A DNA stretch of 64,000 nucleotides from JBDTSW01 sp963807385 (GTDB lineage Bacteria; Actinomycetota; Thermoleophilia; Solirubrobacterales; 70-9). Position 1 is the first letter of the stretch. Each line of letters opens with the position of its first letter. The notes below the pieces were generated by a model that was not told the DNA's origin, searched no databases, and saw nothing but the letters and a program-made list of their open reading frames with translations. Of the stretch, positions 50,705 to 58,174 are shown piece by piece. The position numbers and the translations under genes were made by a program. The stretch covers positions 744,001 through 808,000 of the forward strand of contig CAWEBQ010000002.1 in NCBI GenBank assembly GCA_963807385.1, in the 5' to 3' direction.

Positions 50705-52194
50705 GCTGCGACCGCCTCGAAGCGGTAGTCACCGAGGTCAAACCGGGCAGCACGCCACTGCACCTCGAGGCTGGTGGCGGGGCGGAAGGGAGCGTCCCCG
50801 TGGCTGTCGAAGTAGTACGAGTTGGCGAGCGCGCAGGAGTCCTGCCAGACGGCCTGGTGCTTGCGCCGGGAGAGCATCTCCTTGAAGTAGCGGTCGTTCG
50901 CCTCTGGCGTGACGTCCACGAGGGTCGCGCCCGTCGCCCGCGCCCGCTTGAGGCAGCGGGTGATGTGGCGCATCCGCGTCTCGATCAGCTGAAAGTACGA
51001 CGAGCCGTTGTAGCCGTAGGGGCCGAGGATCGTGAAGATGTTCGGGAATCCCGGGACGCTCACCCCTTCGTAGGCCTGGTAGCGGTTCTCCTCCCACCAG
51101 CCCTCGAGGTCGACCCCGCCGACGCCCCGGACCGGGAAGGGCGGCATGTTCCCCTTCTCGAAGACCTTGAACCCCGTGGCGAGGATGAGAACGTCGAGCG
51201 GGTGCTGAGCCGCGGCGGTTCGTACCCCGTCCGCCGTGATCGCCTCGATCGAGTCCGTCTCGAGCGTGACGTTCTCGCGGTTGAACGCGGGCAGGTACTC
51301 GTTGGAGAAGCTGGGTCGCTTGCAGCCAACCGCGTACCGCGGAGTGAGCTTGTCGCGCAGCTCCGGGTCTCGCACCTGCCGTTTGAGGAGCCTGCGGCCC
51401 GCCCGCTCGCCCAGCTTGACCATCGGCACCAGCCCGCTGTAGTGCAGGGGAATCGGGAAGGTGGCCTCGACGAAGACCTGGCTGGCCGCGCGGGTAAGCC
51501 AGTTCGCGCCCGGCACCCTGCGCAGCACCTCGCGCGTCCGGGGGTCGATCCTGCGGTCCGGCTTGGGCAGGCACCAGATCGGGGTCCGCTGGAAGACCGC
51601 CAGATGCTCCACGACTCCGGCGATGGAGGGGATGACCTGTACAGCAGAGGCGCCGGTACCGATGACGCCCACCCGCTTGCCCGCCAGGTCGTATTCGTGG
51701 TCCCAGCGGGCGGTGTGCATGAGGTGCCCGGCGAAGTCCTCGACGCCGGGGATCTCGGGCTGCTGGGGCTGGGAGAAGACCCCGGTGGCGCCGATCACGT
51801 ATCGCGCCGTCAGCTCCTTGCCGCCGGCCGTGGAGAGCCGCCAGAGGCGGGCGTCCTCGTCGAACGTCGCGCCGGTCACCTTCGTGTTCAGGCGGAGCTT
51901 GGGACGCACGCCGTATTTGTCCACGCAGTGCTCGGCGTAGGCCTTCAGCTCGCGTCCGGGCGCGTAGACGCGCGACCAGTCCTGGCGCTGCTCGAAGGAG
52001 AACTGGTACGAGAACGACGGTATGTCGACCCCGATCCCCGGATACGTGTTCCAGTGCCAGGCGCCCCCCACGCCATCGCCCTCCTCCAACACCACGTAGT
52101 TTCCGAACCCTGCCTTGCCGAGCTTGATGGCTGCGCCGATCCCGGAGAACCCGGCGCCGATGACAACTGCGTCATGTTGGGGCTCCGTGGGCAT
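50701..52194 (-). CDS. Baeyer-Villiger-type flavin monooxygenase
   Basis: 497 residues. FAD-binding GAGFSGIGAAIKL near residue 13, GGAWHWNTYPG, the Baeyer-Villiger fingerprint FAGHLMHTARW near 155, the NADPH-binding GVIGTGASAVQVI, and LILATGF near 340. Cytoplasmic. Members turn ketones to esters or lactones, or oxidise heteroatoms; the substrate cannot be read here. ATG 52194. The downstream neighbour on the same strand is none: it ends against SnoaL gene G. Upstream is the membrane-protein gene (46-bp gap with CTGACCGGGCGGTCAG, a palindrome at 52218-52233 typical of TetR-type operators). Confidence 0.9.
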   Translation of the reverse strand: MPTEPQHDAVVIGAGFSGIGAAIKLGKAGFGNYVVLEEGDGVGGAWHWNTYPGIGVDIPSFSYQFSFEQRQDWSRVYAPGRELKAYAEHCVDKYGVRPKLRLNTKVTGATFDEDARLWRLSTAGGKELTARYVIGATGVFSQPQQPEIPGVEDFAGHLMHTARWDHEYDLAGKRVGVIGTGASAVQVIPSIAGVVEHLAVFQRTPIWCLPKPDRRIDPRTREVLRRVPGANWLTRAASQVFVEATFPIPLHYSGLVPMVKLGERAGRRLLKRQVRDPELRDKLTPRYAVGCKRPSFSNEYLPAFNRENVTLETDSIEAITADGVRTAAAQHPLDVLILATGFKVFEKGNMPPFPVRGVGGVDLEGWWEENRYQAYEGVSVPGFPNIFTILGPYGYNGSSYFQLIETRMRHITRCLKRARATGATLVDVTPEANDRYFKEMLSRRKHQAVWQDSCALANSYYFDSHGDAPFRPATSLEVQWRAARFDLGDYRFEAVAA

Positions 52195-52217
52195 CCGCTC
52201 GACGGCAGAGTACCTAA

Positions 52218-52233
52218 CTGACCGGGCGGTCAG
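52218..52233. promoter_or_regulatory. Palindrome before the monooxygenase gene
   Basis: CTGACCG and CGGTCAG flank two bases, a perfect 7-bp inverted repeat 24 bp upstream of the monooxygenase ATG. This spacing and symmetry fit a TetR-family operator at the promoter; no TetR gene lies nearby in the window. A hairpin after the upstream gene is the alternative. Confidence 0.45.
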
Positions 52234-52240
52234 TCCGCCG

Positions 52241-53074
52241 TTACTTGACCTTCACGGCGGACTGTAGGTCGGCCTCCGTGAAGGTGGCAGTTGCGGCGCC
52301 ACCGGTTGCGTATCGGTAGAGGGCGACGCCGAATATCGCCTGCATCGCCTGGATGATCAGCAGGCCGGCCACGAGCACCAGGGCACCGAGCCCCACTAGC
52401 GCCGCACCGGCGGTCCGGGCCGAGTCGCTCGTCGAGTCCACCCAGATATAGCCGCCGCCGACGATCATCAGAAGTGCCGGCAGCACGACGGCGAGCCCGA
52501 CGATCCCCCCGATCGCGATGTTGCCCGTGACCTGGCCGGCCCAGCGTTCCTTGAAGATCGCTGCCGACCGCCGAAGCGTCGTAAGGGGTCCGGCCCTCTC
52601 GAAGGCCAGCACGGGGACAGCCATGAACGAGACCAGGCCCCAGGCGGTGCCGGCGACCAGGGCGGCGATCGAGGCGCCCACTCCCCCCAACCGCTCCAGC
52701 GCCGAGACCAGCACGCCGACCAGCGCCGCCAGCGCGGCCCAACCTGCGATCGCGAAGGTGTTGGCGCGGGCCACGGCCATCCCGTCCGAGTAGTTGGCCG
52801 CCTCCCCCTTGAAGATCCGGTCGGCCGTCGCGGCCAGGCCCACGGCGAAATACGTGCTGACGAAGGTGGCGCCGTACAAGCCGATCGCGGCCAGGGCGCC
52901 TCCGATTATCTCCTGGCCGTCCTCGATCAGAATGAGCCCCGGGAAGACGAGCACCGCCGTGAGCGTGACCGCGGCCAGCCCCCCGACGATCGGGAACCGG
53001 AAGAGCTGCGGGTTCTTGCGCAGCAACGCCCAGCTCTTCTTGGTCAGTTCCCAGCCCTCTCGCATCCTGCCCAT
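52241..53074 (-). CDS. DUF6159-like integral membrane protein
   Basis: 277 residues from ATG 53074. A cytoplasmic start MGRMREGWELTKKSWALLRKNPQLFRFPIVGGL is followed by about six membrane segments (for example AAVTLTAVLVFPGLILI, GGALAAIGLYGATFVSTYFAV, AALAALVGVLVSALERL, AIGGIVGLAVVLPALLMIVGGGY, LVGLGALVLVAGLLIIQAM). The opening matches a family of actinobacterial glycerophosphoryl-diester-like membrane proteins listed as DUF6159. The frame is open up to 53422, but this part is rich in Arg and lacks family features. Function unknown. Confidence 0.78.
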   Translation of the reverse strand: MGRMREGWELTKKSWALLRKNPQLFRFPIVGGLAAVTLTAVLVFPGLILIEDGQEIIGGALAAIGLYGATFVSTYFAVGLAATADRIFKGEAANYSDGMAVARANTFAIAGWAALAALVGVLVSALERLGGVGASIAALVAGTAWGLVSFMAVPVLAFERAGPLTTLRRSAAIFKERWAGQVTGNIAIGGIVGLAVVLPALLMIVGGGYIWVDSTSDSARTAGAALVGLGALVLVAGLLIIQAMQAIFGVALYRYATGGAATATFTEADLQSAVKVK

Positions 53075-53178
53075 GCGATCCTCCCAGTCGTGGAAAGCCT
53101 CGCGGGGAGCGTACCCGCGAGCCCCGTCGGAGCCGCCGGGGCCACACCCGCACCTCCTGCCGCTCGGGGTGGAAGCGC

Positions 53179-53736
53179 TCACGCCCCGGACTGGACCCGC
53201 GTCTTCAGCACGTCCAGCCGCACGTGGGGGAACAGGCCGTAAGCGGGTGGCGGGTCGGCCGGATCGAGATAGCGCTGGAGCCAAAATCCCCGCTCCCCAT
53301 GGAGCAGGAGGGCGCAGTCCTTCGGGGCGAGCGGCTCGAACGCCGCTGACCCCAGTTCCGCCGCCGCGGCGTCGACGAAGCGGGCCACGGGCGCGAGCCT
53401 CTCGGCGTCCCACTCGATCCAATCACCGTCCTCGGCCCCGTGGGAGGTGCCGTCGCAGTGAGCGACGAAGCCGGCTCCGGCCAGCTCGCGCGCGCGCTCC
53501 TGCTCGGCGTCCCGGGCCTCGTTCGATCGCCTGTACTCCGGGAGATCCGAGTAGAGGTCGGGGCGGAGCCTGCGAGCGAATCGCTTGACGATCCCGGAGG
53601 ACTTGTAGCCCCTCCGGTGCTGTTCGAAGCGCAGCGCGGGATCACGGGCGCTTGAGCCCACGTAGACCCAAGGGATTCGGGGATCGCGGCGCCGGCCGGC
53701 CTCCGCCGTGAGCTCGATCACGTAAACGCGCGCCAT
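53179..53736 (-). CDS. GIY-YIG-like domain protein
   Basis: 185 residues from ATG 53736. The opening VYVIELTAEAGRR and IPWVYVGSSARDPALRFEQHRRG give the VYVxxL...VYVGxS...RxxxH pattern of the GIY-YIG fold, with Arg and His in place. The usual Glu of the catalytic centre may be in ERAREL. The second half (about 95-185) is not recognised and includes LLLHGERGFWLQRYLDP. Could be a nuclease of an unknown repair or editing role, or a non-catalytic member. The open frame reaches 53826, into the divergent gene's promoter. Confidence 0.65.
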   Translation of the reverse strand: MARVYVIELTAEAGRRRDPRIPWVYVGSSARDPALRFEQHRRGYKSSGIVKRFARRLRPDLYSDLPEYRRSNEARDAEQERARELAGAGFVAHCDGTSHGAEDGDWIEWDAERLAPVARFVDAAAAELGSAAFEPLAPKDCALLLHGERGFWLQRYLDPADPPPAYGLFPHVRLDVLKTRVQSGA

Positions 53737-53845
53737 CTCAGCTTGTTCGACGCCGGGGTGCGTCGGCCTCGCCGCCGTTGCTAGTACCGTTTGGCTCGCT
53801 CGGCCGTCCGGCCGGACTCGGCACACGCGAAAAGAGGGGGAGCGA

Positions 53846-55303
53846 GTGAGCTTCGGGCGGGTATTGCTGCTGATCGCCGGCGCCTTCGTGGTCGTCGGCC
53901 TCGTCTACAGCGGCGTCTGGCATCTCTTCACACAATTCGTCTGGCAGCATCCGATGCTGACGTGGCTGCCGATCGTGGCGTTCTTCGTCGTCGGGTTGGC
54001 GGTCGGCGCGCTCAGCAGCATCCGGGGGAGTTCCTCGGCGGCTGGGCCCCCCCAGCAAGCCCCGACCGAGATCGCGGGGGCAAGCCCGGCACAGCAGGTC
54101 GCAACGCCCGCGCCGGCGCGCGTCAGAGCCTCGCGGTTTCGGTTTGGCTGGGCGGCGTCAGCCTTCATGTTCGTACTGCTCCTCGGCCTGTTCTACACGC
54201 TCATCTCGCCCCGGGAAATCGACGTCAAGGGGCTCGACTACACCGTCGTGGACGAACTCCCCCAGCAGTCGCAGCCGCGCCTCCTGCCCCGGGCCGGCAT
54301 CCGGGACGACCCCAGCTTCCGTGAGGCCGATGAGATCCACCTCGTCCGCGATCCGAACAGTGGCGAGCTGCTTTGGACCGGCGAGTTCCAGGCGTCATGG
54401 CTGGGCGCGGCGTCGGTGGGCGTCGCGGTCAAGCCCCTCGATGACGTCGTCTCCGAGTCCCAGATCATCCGGACGGGCTTCGTGAACTCGGTCTCGGGCA
54501 TCACCCCGGACACACTCAAGGGCAAGGCGAAGATCAGCCATCCCTTCAGCGGGCTCGAGTATCCGGTTCTCGTGCCGAACGGAAACAAGGAGGCGTTCGC
54601 CCTCGAGCCCTACGTCGGCTACGAGGGCTTTCCGTTCCGCACCCCCTACCACAAGGGCACCCTCGTCTACCACCAGGACGGCGAGGTCGAGGACCTCACC
54701 CCGGAGGAGGCGGCCGCGCGCCCGGAGCTGGTGCGTACCGGTCGGATCGTGCCCGAGGCCGTCGCCCGCGCCGAAGCCGAGGCCCTGGCCGACTCGGAGG
54801 AGTTCAACGGCAAGATCGTCGATGGCGAGAACAACTCGCAGCCCTTCCTCACGGCCATCGACCGCGACACGACGGTCTGGGTCACCGTCATCAACGAGGA
54901 CAAGCCGCACGGCAAGGTCAAGGCGATCGTCCTCAAGGACTCCTCCACGGGCGGGACCAAGGTGTGGGTCCCGCCGGAGGGCAAGGGCCTGATCTCCACC
55001 GAGGACGTGCTCTTCCAGGCCGAGTCCCTCCCGCTGCAGTGGAAGGAGGACCGCTGCTGCGACTCCGAGGGCAACAGCTATACGGTCACGCTGCGCGAGG
55101 TCGTCGAGCCGCGTTTGGCGTTCAAAGACGGCAAGCCCTACTACCTGGTGACGGTGGTCCCGACGAACGACCTCGCACTGCCGCGGGAGGTCGAGTACAC
55201 GCTCCTGATCGACGCGGTGACGGGCGAGAAGCTCGACCAGTTCGAGCACGTCAACGAGGGCCCGGCGGCGGACGCGCGCCTGCAGAAGTTCTTCTCGAAC
55301 TAA
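53846..55303 (+). CDS. Membrane protein of unknown function
   Basis: 485 residues. Three hydrophobic segments: 5-27 (VLLLIAGAFVVVGLVYSGVW), 40-58 (WLPIVAFFVVGLAVGAL) and 103-120 (ASAFMFVLLLGLFYTLI), with a Pro/Ala/Ser linker between. The large remaining part lies on one side of the membrane. It is beta-rich, with LVRDPNSGELLWTGEFQASWLG, PYVGYEGFPFRTPYHKGTLVYH and ends DAVTGEKLDQFEHV. Two adjacent Cys occur in EDRCCDSEGN. GTG start behind GAGGGGGAG. No family recognised. The C-terminal strand pattern resembles PepSY or lipoprotein domains only loosely. Confidence 0.7.
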   Translation: MSFGRVLLLIAGAFVVVGLVYSGVWHLFTQFVWQHPMLTWLPIVAFFVVGLAVGALSSIRGSSSAAGPPQQAPTEIAGASPAQQVATPAPARVRASRFRFGWAASAFMFVLLLGLFYTLISPREIDVKGLDYTVVDELPQQSQPRLLPRAGIRDDPSFREADEIHLVRDPNSGELLWTGEFQASWLGAASVGVAVKPLDDVVSESQIIRTGFVNSVSGITPDTLKGKAKISHPFSGLEYPVLVPNGNKEAFALEPYVGYEGFPFRTPYHKGTLVYHQDGEVEDLTPEEAAARPELVRTGRIVPEAVARAEAEALADSEEFNGKIVDGENNSQPFLTAIDRDTTVWVTVINEDKPHGKVKAIVLKDSSTGGTKVWVPPEGKGLISTEDVLFQAESLPLQWKEDRCCDSEGNSYTVTLREVVEPRLAFKDGKPYYLVTVVPTNDLALPREVEYTLLIDAVTGEKLDQFEHVNEGPAADARLQKFFSN

Positions 55304-55397
55304 GTTCGCGACATCAGCCGCCTCCCCGCCGCCGACTGGCGGTCGGTGGTCGGCGCCCAGCAGGCGGCTGGCGCCTCGACGCATCTACCCTCGGTCG

Positions 55398-56255
55398 GTG
55401 CGAGCGCGCGGAACGGCATACCCCGTCGCCCTGGTAACTGGGGGGATCGTGTCGGTGCAGGTTGGCGCAGCGGTCGCGTTCGAGCTGTTCGACCGGCTCG
55501 GGCCGGGCGGAACGGTGCTCCTGCGGGTCGGCCTGGCCGCGGTTGTGCTGATGGCGCTGTCGCGCCCCGCGCTCCGCCCGCGCTCCGCCCGCGCGCTGCG
55601 CATGGCGGTGCTGTTCGGCCTGGCGCTGGCGGCGATGAACCTCAGTTTCTACGCGGGCCTCGAGCGGGTCCCGCTCGGGATTGCCGTGACGCTCGAGTTC
55701 GTCGGCCCACTGGGGGTGGCGATCATCGGCTCGCGCCGTCCCCGAGACCTGCTGTGGGTGGCGCTGGCCGCGGGTGGGATCCTCCTCCTGAGCCCCGGGC
55801 TGGGTGATGAACTGGACACGCTCGGCGCTGGCCTCTGCCTTCTGGCTGGCGTGTTCTGGGGCGTCTACATCTACCTGGCCGAACGGGTGGGGCGGGAGTT
55901 CGATCGCGGCGATGGGCTCGCCCTGGCAATGGTCGTGGCGACCGTCCCTCTGATCCCGATCGGCGTCGTTCAGGGTGGATCGGAGCTCTTGAGCCCTGAG
56001 CTCATAGCTGCCGGCCTGGCGGTCGCCCTGCTGTCGTCCGCGATCCCGTACTCGGTCGAGCTCGAGGCGTTGAGGTATCTGCCCAAGCCCACGTTCGGAG
56101 TGATGATGAGCCTCGAGCCGGGGGTTGCCGCATGCGTGGGATTCGTTGCCCTGGGGCAGGATCTCGACGCCGCCGAGGTGGTGGCGATCGCCCTCGTGGT
56201 GGCGGCGAGCGCGGGAGCGCTCCGCACCGCGTCGCTCATCGTCCGGGACGGCTAG
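55398..56255 (+). CDS. EamA-family exporter (RhtA-like)
   Basis: 285 residues, about ten membrane helices in two repeated EamA halves. Recognisable blocks: FELFDRLGPGGTVLLRVGLAAVVL, MAVLFGLALAAMNLSFYAGLERVPLGIAVTLEFVGPLGVAI, GVFWGVYIYLAERVG and ALRYLPKPTFGVMMSLEPGVAACVGFVALGQ. These are close to the threonine/homoserine exporter RhtA. Exports amino acids or other small metabolites. GTG start with TACCCT 6 nt upstream. The 94-bp gap before it (55304-55397) shows nothing else. Confidence 0.87.
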   Translation: MRARGTAYPVALVTGGIVSVQVGAAVAFELFDRLGPGGTVLLRVGLAAVVLMALSRPALRPRSARALRMAVLFGLALAAMNLSFYAGLERVPLGIAVTLEFVGPLGVAIIGSRRPRDLLWVALAAGGILLLSPGLGDELDTLGAGLCLLAGVFWGVYIYLAERVGREFDRGDGLALAMVVATVPLIPIGVVQGGSELLSPELIAAGLAVALLSSAIPYSVELEALRYLPKPTFGVMMSLEPGVAACVGFVALGQDLDAAEVVAIALVVAASAGALRTASLIVRDG

Positions 56256-56421
56256 GCGCGGGTTCGTGCCCCGGGCAGAAGGTCACGGGCACCCGCGGGT
56301 ACCGGGGGTAGGCGGGGTCGTCCCGCGAGCGCTCGCACAGGGAGAACGACGAGCCGCGGGTGTTGCCGACCACGCGCTGGTGCACGCAGCTGTCGCACAG
56401 CCCTGCCGTTGACCTCTCCAT
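56236..56421 (-). CDS. Small four-cysteine protein
   Basis: 61 residues: MERSTAGLCDSCVHQRVVGN, then TRGSSFSLCERSRDDPAYPRYPRVPVTFCPGHEP. The CxxC near the start plus two later Cys suit a zinc site. Short proteins with the same CxxCxxxRxVxNxRGSxFxLCxRSxxDPxxPxYPRxPV pattern occur widely in actinobacteria, as I recall them, with no known role. Convergent with and overlapping the exporter gene by 20 nt. Longer upstream starts lack conserved sequence. Confidence 0.72.
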   Translation of the reverse strand: MERSTAGLCDSCVHQRVVGNTRGSSFSLCERSRDDPAYPRYPRVPVTFCPGHEPAPSRPGR

Positions 56422-56445
56422 GGCCGCAGTGTGCCACCCCCCACC

Positions 56446-56513
56446 GGGTGCACCCCGGGCGCTGCCACCCGAGTGCCTGACCCCAGGCGCCACGGGTGCC
56501 TGACCCCGGGCGC
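56446..56513. repeat. Short direct repeats of a GTGCCTGACCCC unit
   Basis: GAGTGCCTGACCCCAGGCGC (56471-56490) and GGGTGCCTGACCCCGGGCGC (56494-56513) match at 18 of 20 bases; a third partial copy (GGGTGCACCCCGGGCGC) starts at 56446. They lie between the small Cys protein and the PilX-like gene. No gene is seen in this 134-bp gap. Confidence 0.75.
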
Positions 56514-56555
56514 TAGATGTGGAGGGGTGATTCGCGGGAACGCTACGAGCGGTGC

Positions 56556-58061
56556 CTAGCAGCGGTCGTTGGGAACGGTGGGCGGGCTCGCCGCGGAGCA
56601 CTCCACGTACCGGCTGCGGTGGTAGATCGTGATCAGGCCCGCGTCGAGGTTCGCGGCGTGGGGATCGAGGGTGAAGACGGGCGCGTCCGCCGCTCCGATG
56701 CCATCGTCGCCGATCAGCACCGTCCTTCCCGCCACCGCGCCGGTGTAGAGGGCGACGCCGCTGAGGATGACTGCCGAGCGCGGCGCCCAGACCGTGAACT
56801 GATGCTGGAGCCCGCCGGTGGGAGCGAAGTACACGCTGGTCTCGACCTCGTCCGAGCCGAGGACGAAGAACTGGATGTTGGGAGGATCGACTATGTCGCC
56901 GAGGTCGTCCGGGAGCGGGAGCAGGCCCACGCTCACGATGCTCGAGGCGCCCGTTACGCGGATCTGGTCGATGACGCCGTTGCCGGGGCTGAGATCGTTC
57001 GTGTCGTCGAGGCCGCAGCTCTCAGGGCTGTCGAAGAAGACACGCGCCTGCGCGCTCCCGGGCACGATGAGGGTGCTCGAACCACCCATCTCCAACGTGC
57101 AGAAACTGAAGTCCCCGCCCGGCATCGTCAGGATCGACCCCCCGGACAGTGAGAGCGCCCGGGCGTCCGGATCCCAGGCGTCGCCGGCGAGGATGCCGAC
57201 GTAGGCGAGGGACGCCTCGAGCGCGTCGTTGTTGTTGTTCCCCTCCTCGGCCACCGTCCCCTGGTCGGCCGGCGAAATCGGGAAGAAGCCGGGCCGGTTG
57301 TCGAAGCTGAACGGTGGGTCCAGGCACTGCTCGTCCGGAAGGAAACCCGTGCCGTCGTTGATGAGGAACTCGCCGTCGTGGCCAGGCTGCGCGTGCGCGC
57401 AGAGCTGGGCGGCCTGCAGGCCGCCCTCGCCGCGAAGGACGATGTCCTCGTTGGAGGCGACCGCGGAGTCGTTGAGCAGGCCGTTCACGATCGCGGCCCC
57501 GTCGATGGTCACACGGTCATCGCCGATGGCTCCGAAGCGGCCGAAGAGGCTCACCCCGGTCGGCGCGATAGCGGTCACCGAGATCCGGCGCGAGACCGTG
57601 TCCGACGTTCCGGTCGAGACGACCTCGATCTGCCGGCTGCTCGCCCCTGGCGACGCGTAGTCGGCGGGCAGCACGCGGTACGTGTACGAGGCGCCCCCCA
57701 CGCCGCCCGTCTGCGCCGGACACCAGCCGTCCGGCGCGGCGGCCGCCGCGGCCAGGGCCCCCGTACCCTCGACGATGCACGGGGACGAGGAGCTCGCGAG
57801 GTCGTCCCCCTGGTTCTGGCGCAGGATCGCGGCCTCGACCCCGGCGTCGGCGGCGGCGATCGCGAGCTTTACGTCCTGGTCGCGCACGGTCCCCCGCTGA
57901 GCGTTCACGGCACCTAGCGTGGCGACGCCCGCGACCGCCAGGATCGCCACGGTCAGCAGCATGGTGATCGGCACGGCCGCGCCGCGCTCGGAGCGCACCC
58001 GCGCGCGCAGGGCGGCGCACCCGGTCGGCGGCTCGTCAGGCGTGGTCGAAGGCGGGCTCAT
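56556..58061 (-). CDS. PilX-like pilus protein (copy 2), orphan locus
   Basis: 501 residues from ATG 58061. Membrane helix GAAVPITMLLTVAILAVAGVATLGAV near residue 28, then NAQRGTVRDQDVKLAIAAADAGVEAAIL, as in copy 1 at 12253-13647. The long beta-rich domain shares blocks with copy 1: FSFCTLEMGGSSTLIVPGSAQARVFFDSPESCGL, FTVWAPRSAVILSG and ALYTGAVAGRTVLI. The SSN motif is mostly lost. GTG 58142 opens the frame but lies upstream of the predicted transcription start; the sigma-28-like promoter places the start at MSPP. No other pil genes are adjacent, so this is a detached member of the system. Confidence 0.75.
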   Translation of the reverse strand: MSPPSTTPDEPPTGCAALRARVRSERGAAVPITMLLTVAILAVAGVATLGAVNAQRGTVRDQDVKLAIAAADAGVEAAILRQNQGDDLASSSSPCIVEGTGALAAAAAAPDGWCPAQTGGVGGASYTYRVLPADYASPGASSRQIEVVSTGTSDTVSRRISVTAIAPTGVSLFGRFGAIGDDRVTIDGAAIVNGLLNDSAVASNEDIVLRGEGGLQAAQLCAHAQPGHDGEFLINDGTGFLPDEQCLDPPFSFDNRPGFFPISPADQGTVAEEGNNNNDALEASLAYVGILAGDAWDPDARALSLSGGSILTMPGGDFSFCTLEMGGSSTLIVPGSAQARVFFDSPESCGLDDTNDLSPGNGVIDQIRVTGASSIVSVGLLPLPDDLGDIVDPPNIQFFVLGSDEVETSVYFAPTGGLQHQFTVWAPRSAVILSGVALYTGAVAGRTVLIGDDGIGAADAPVFTLDPHAANLDAGLITIYHRSRYVECSAASPPTVPNDRC

Positions 58062-58072
58062 CCCCACCCCGC

Positions 58073-58101
58073 TCATCGGCGCCGGGCTGCGGGCGCTTGA
58101 G
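58073..58101 (-). promoter_or_regulatory. Sigma-28/WhiG-type promoter of the orphan pilX-like gene
   Basis: Minus strand CTCAAG (58101-58096), 15 nt, GCCGATGA (58080-58073); the same -35 hexamer and spacing as the pilM promoter. It ends 11 nt before ATG 58061, so the leader would be about 4-6 nt. The -10 box matches GCCGATAA at seven of eight positions. Confidence 0.65.
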
Positions 58102-58174
58102 CAGAGGTCCCGCGAAAGACGGCCCCTCACATCGTACTTCACTTTGTATAGTGATGGGCCGGGATGAGCGGACG

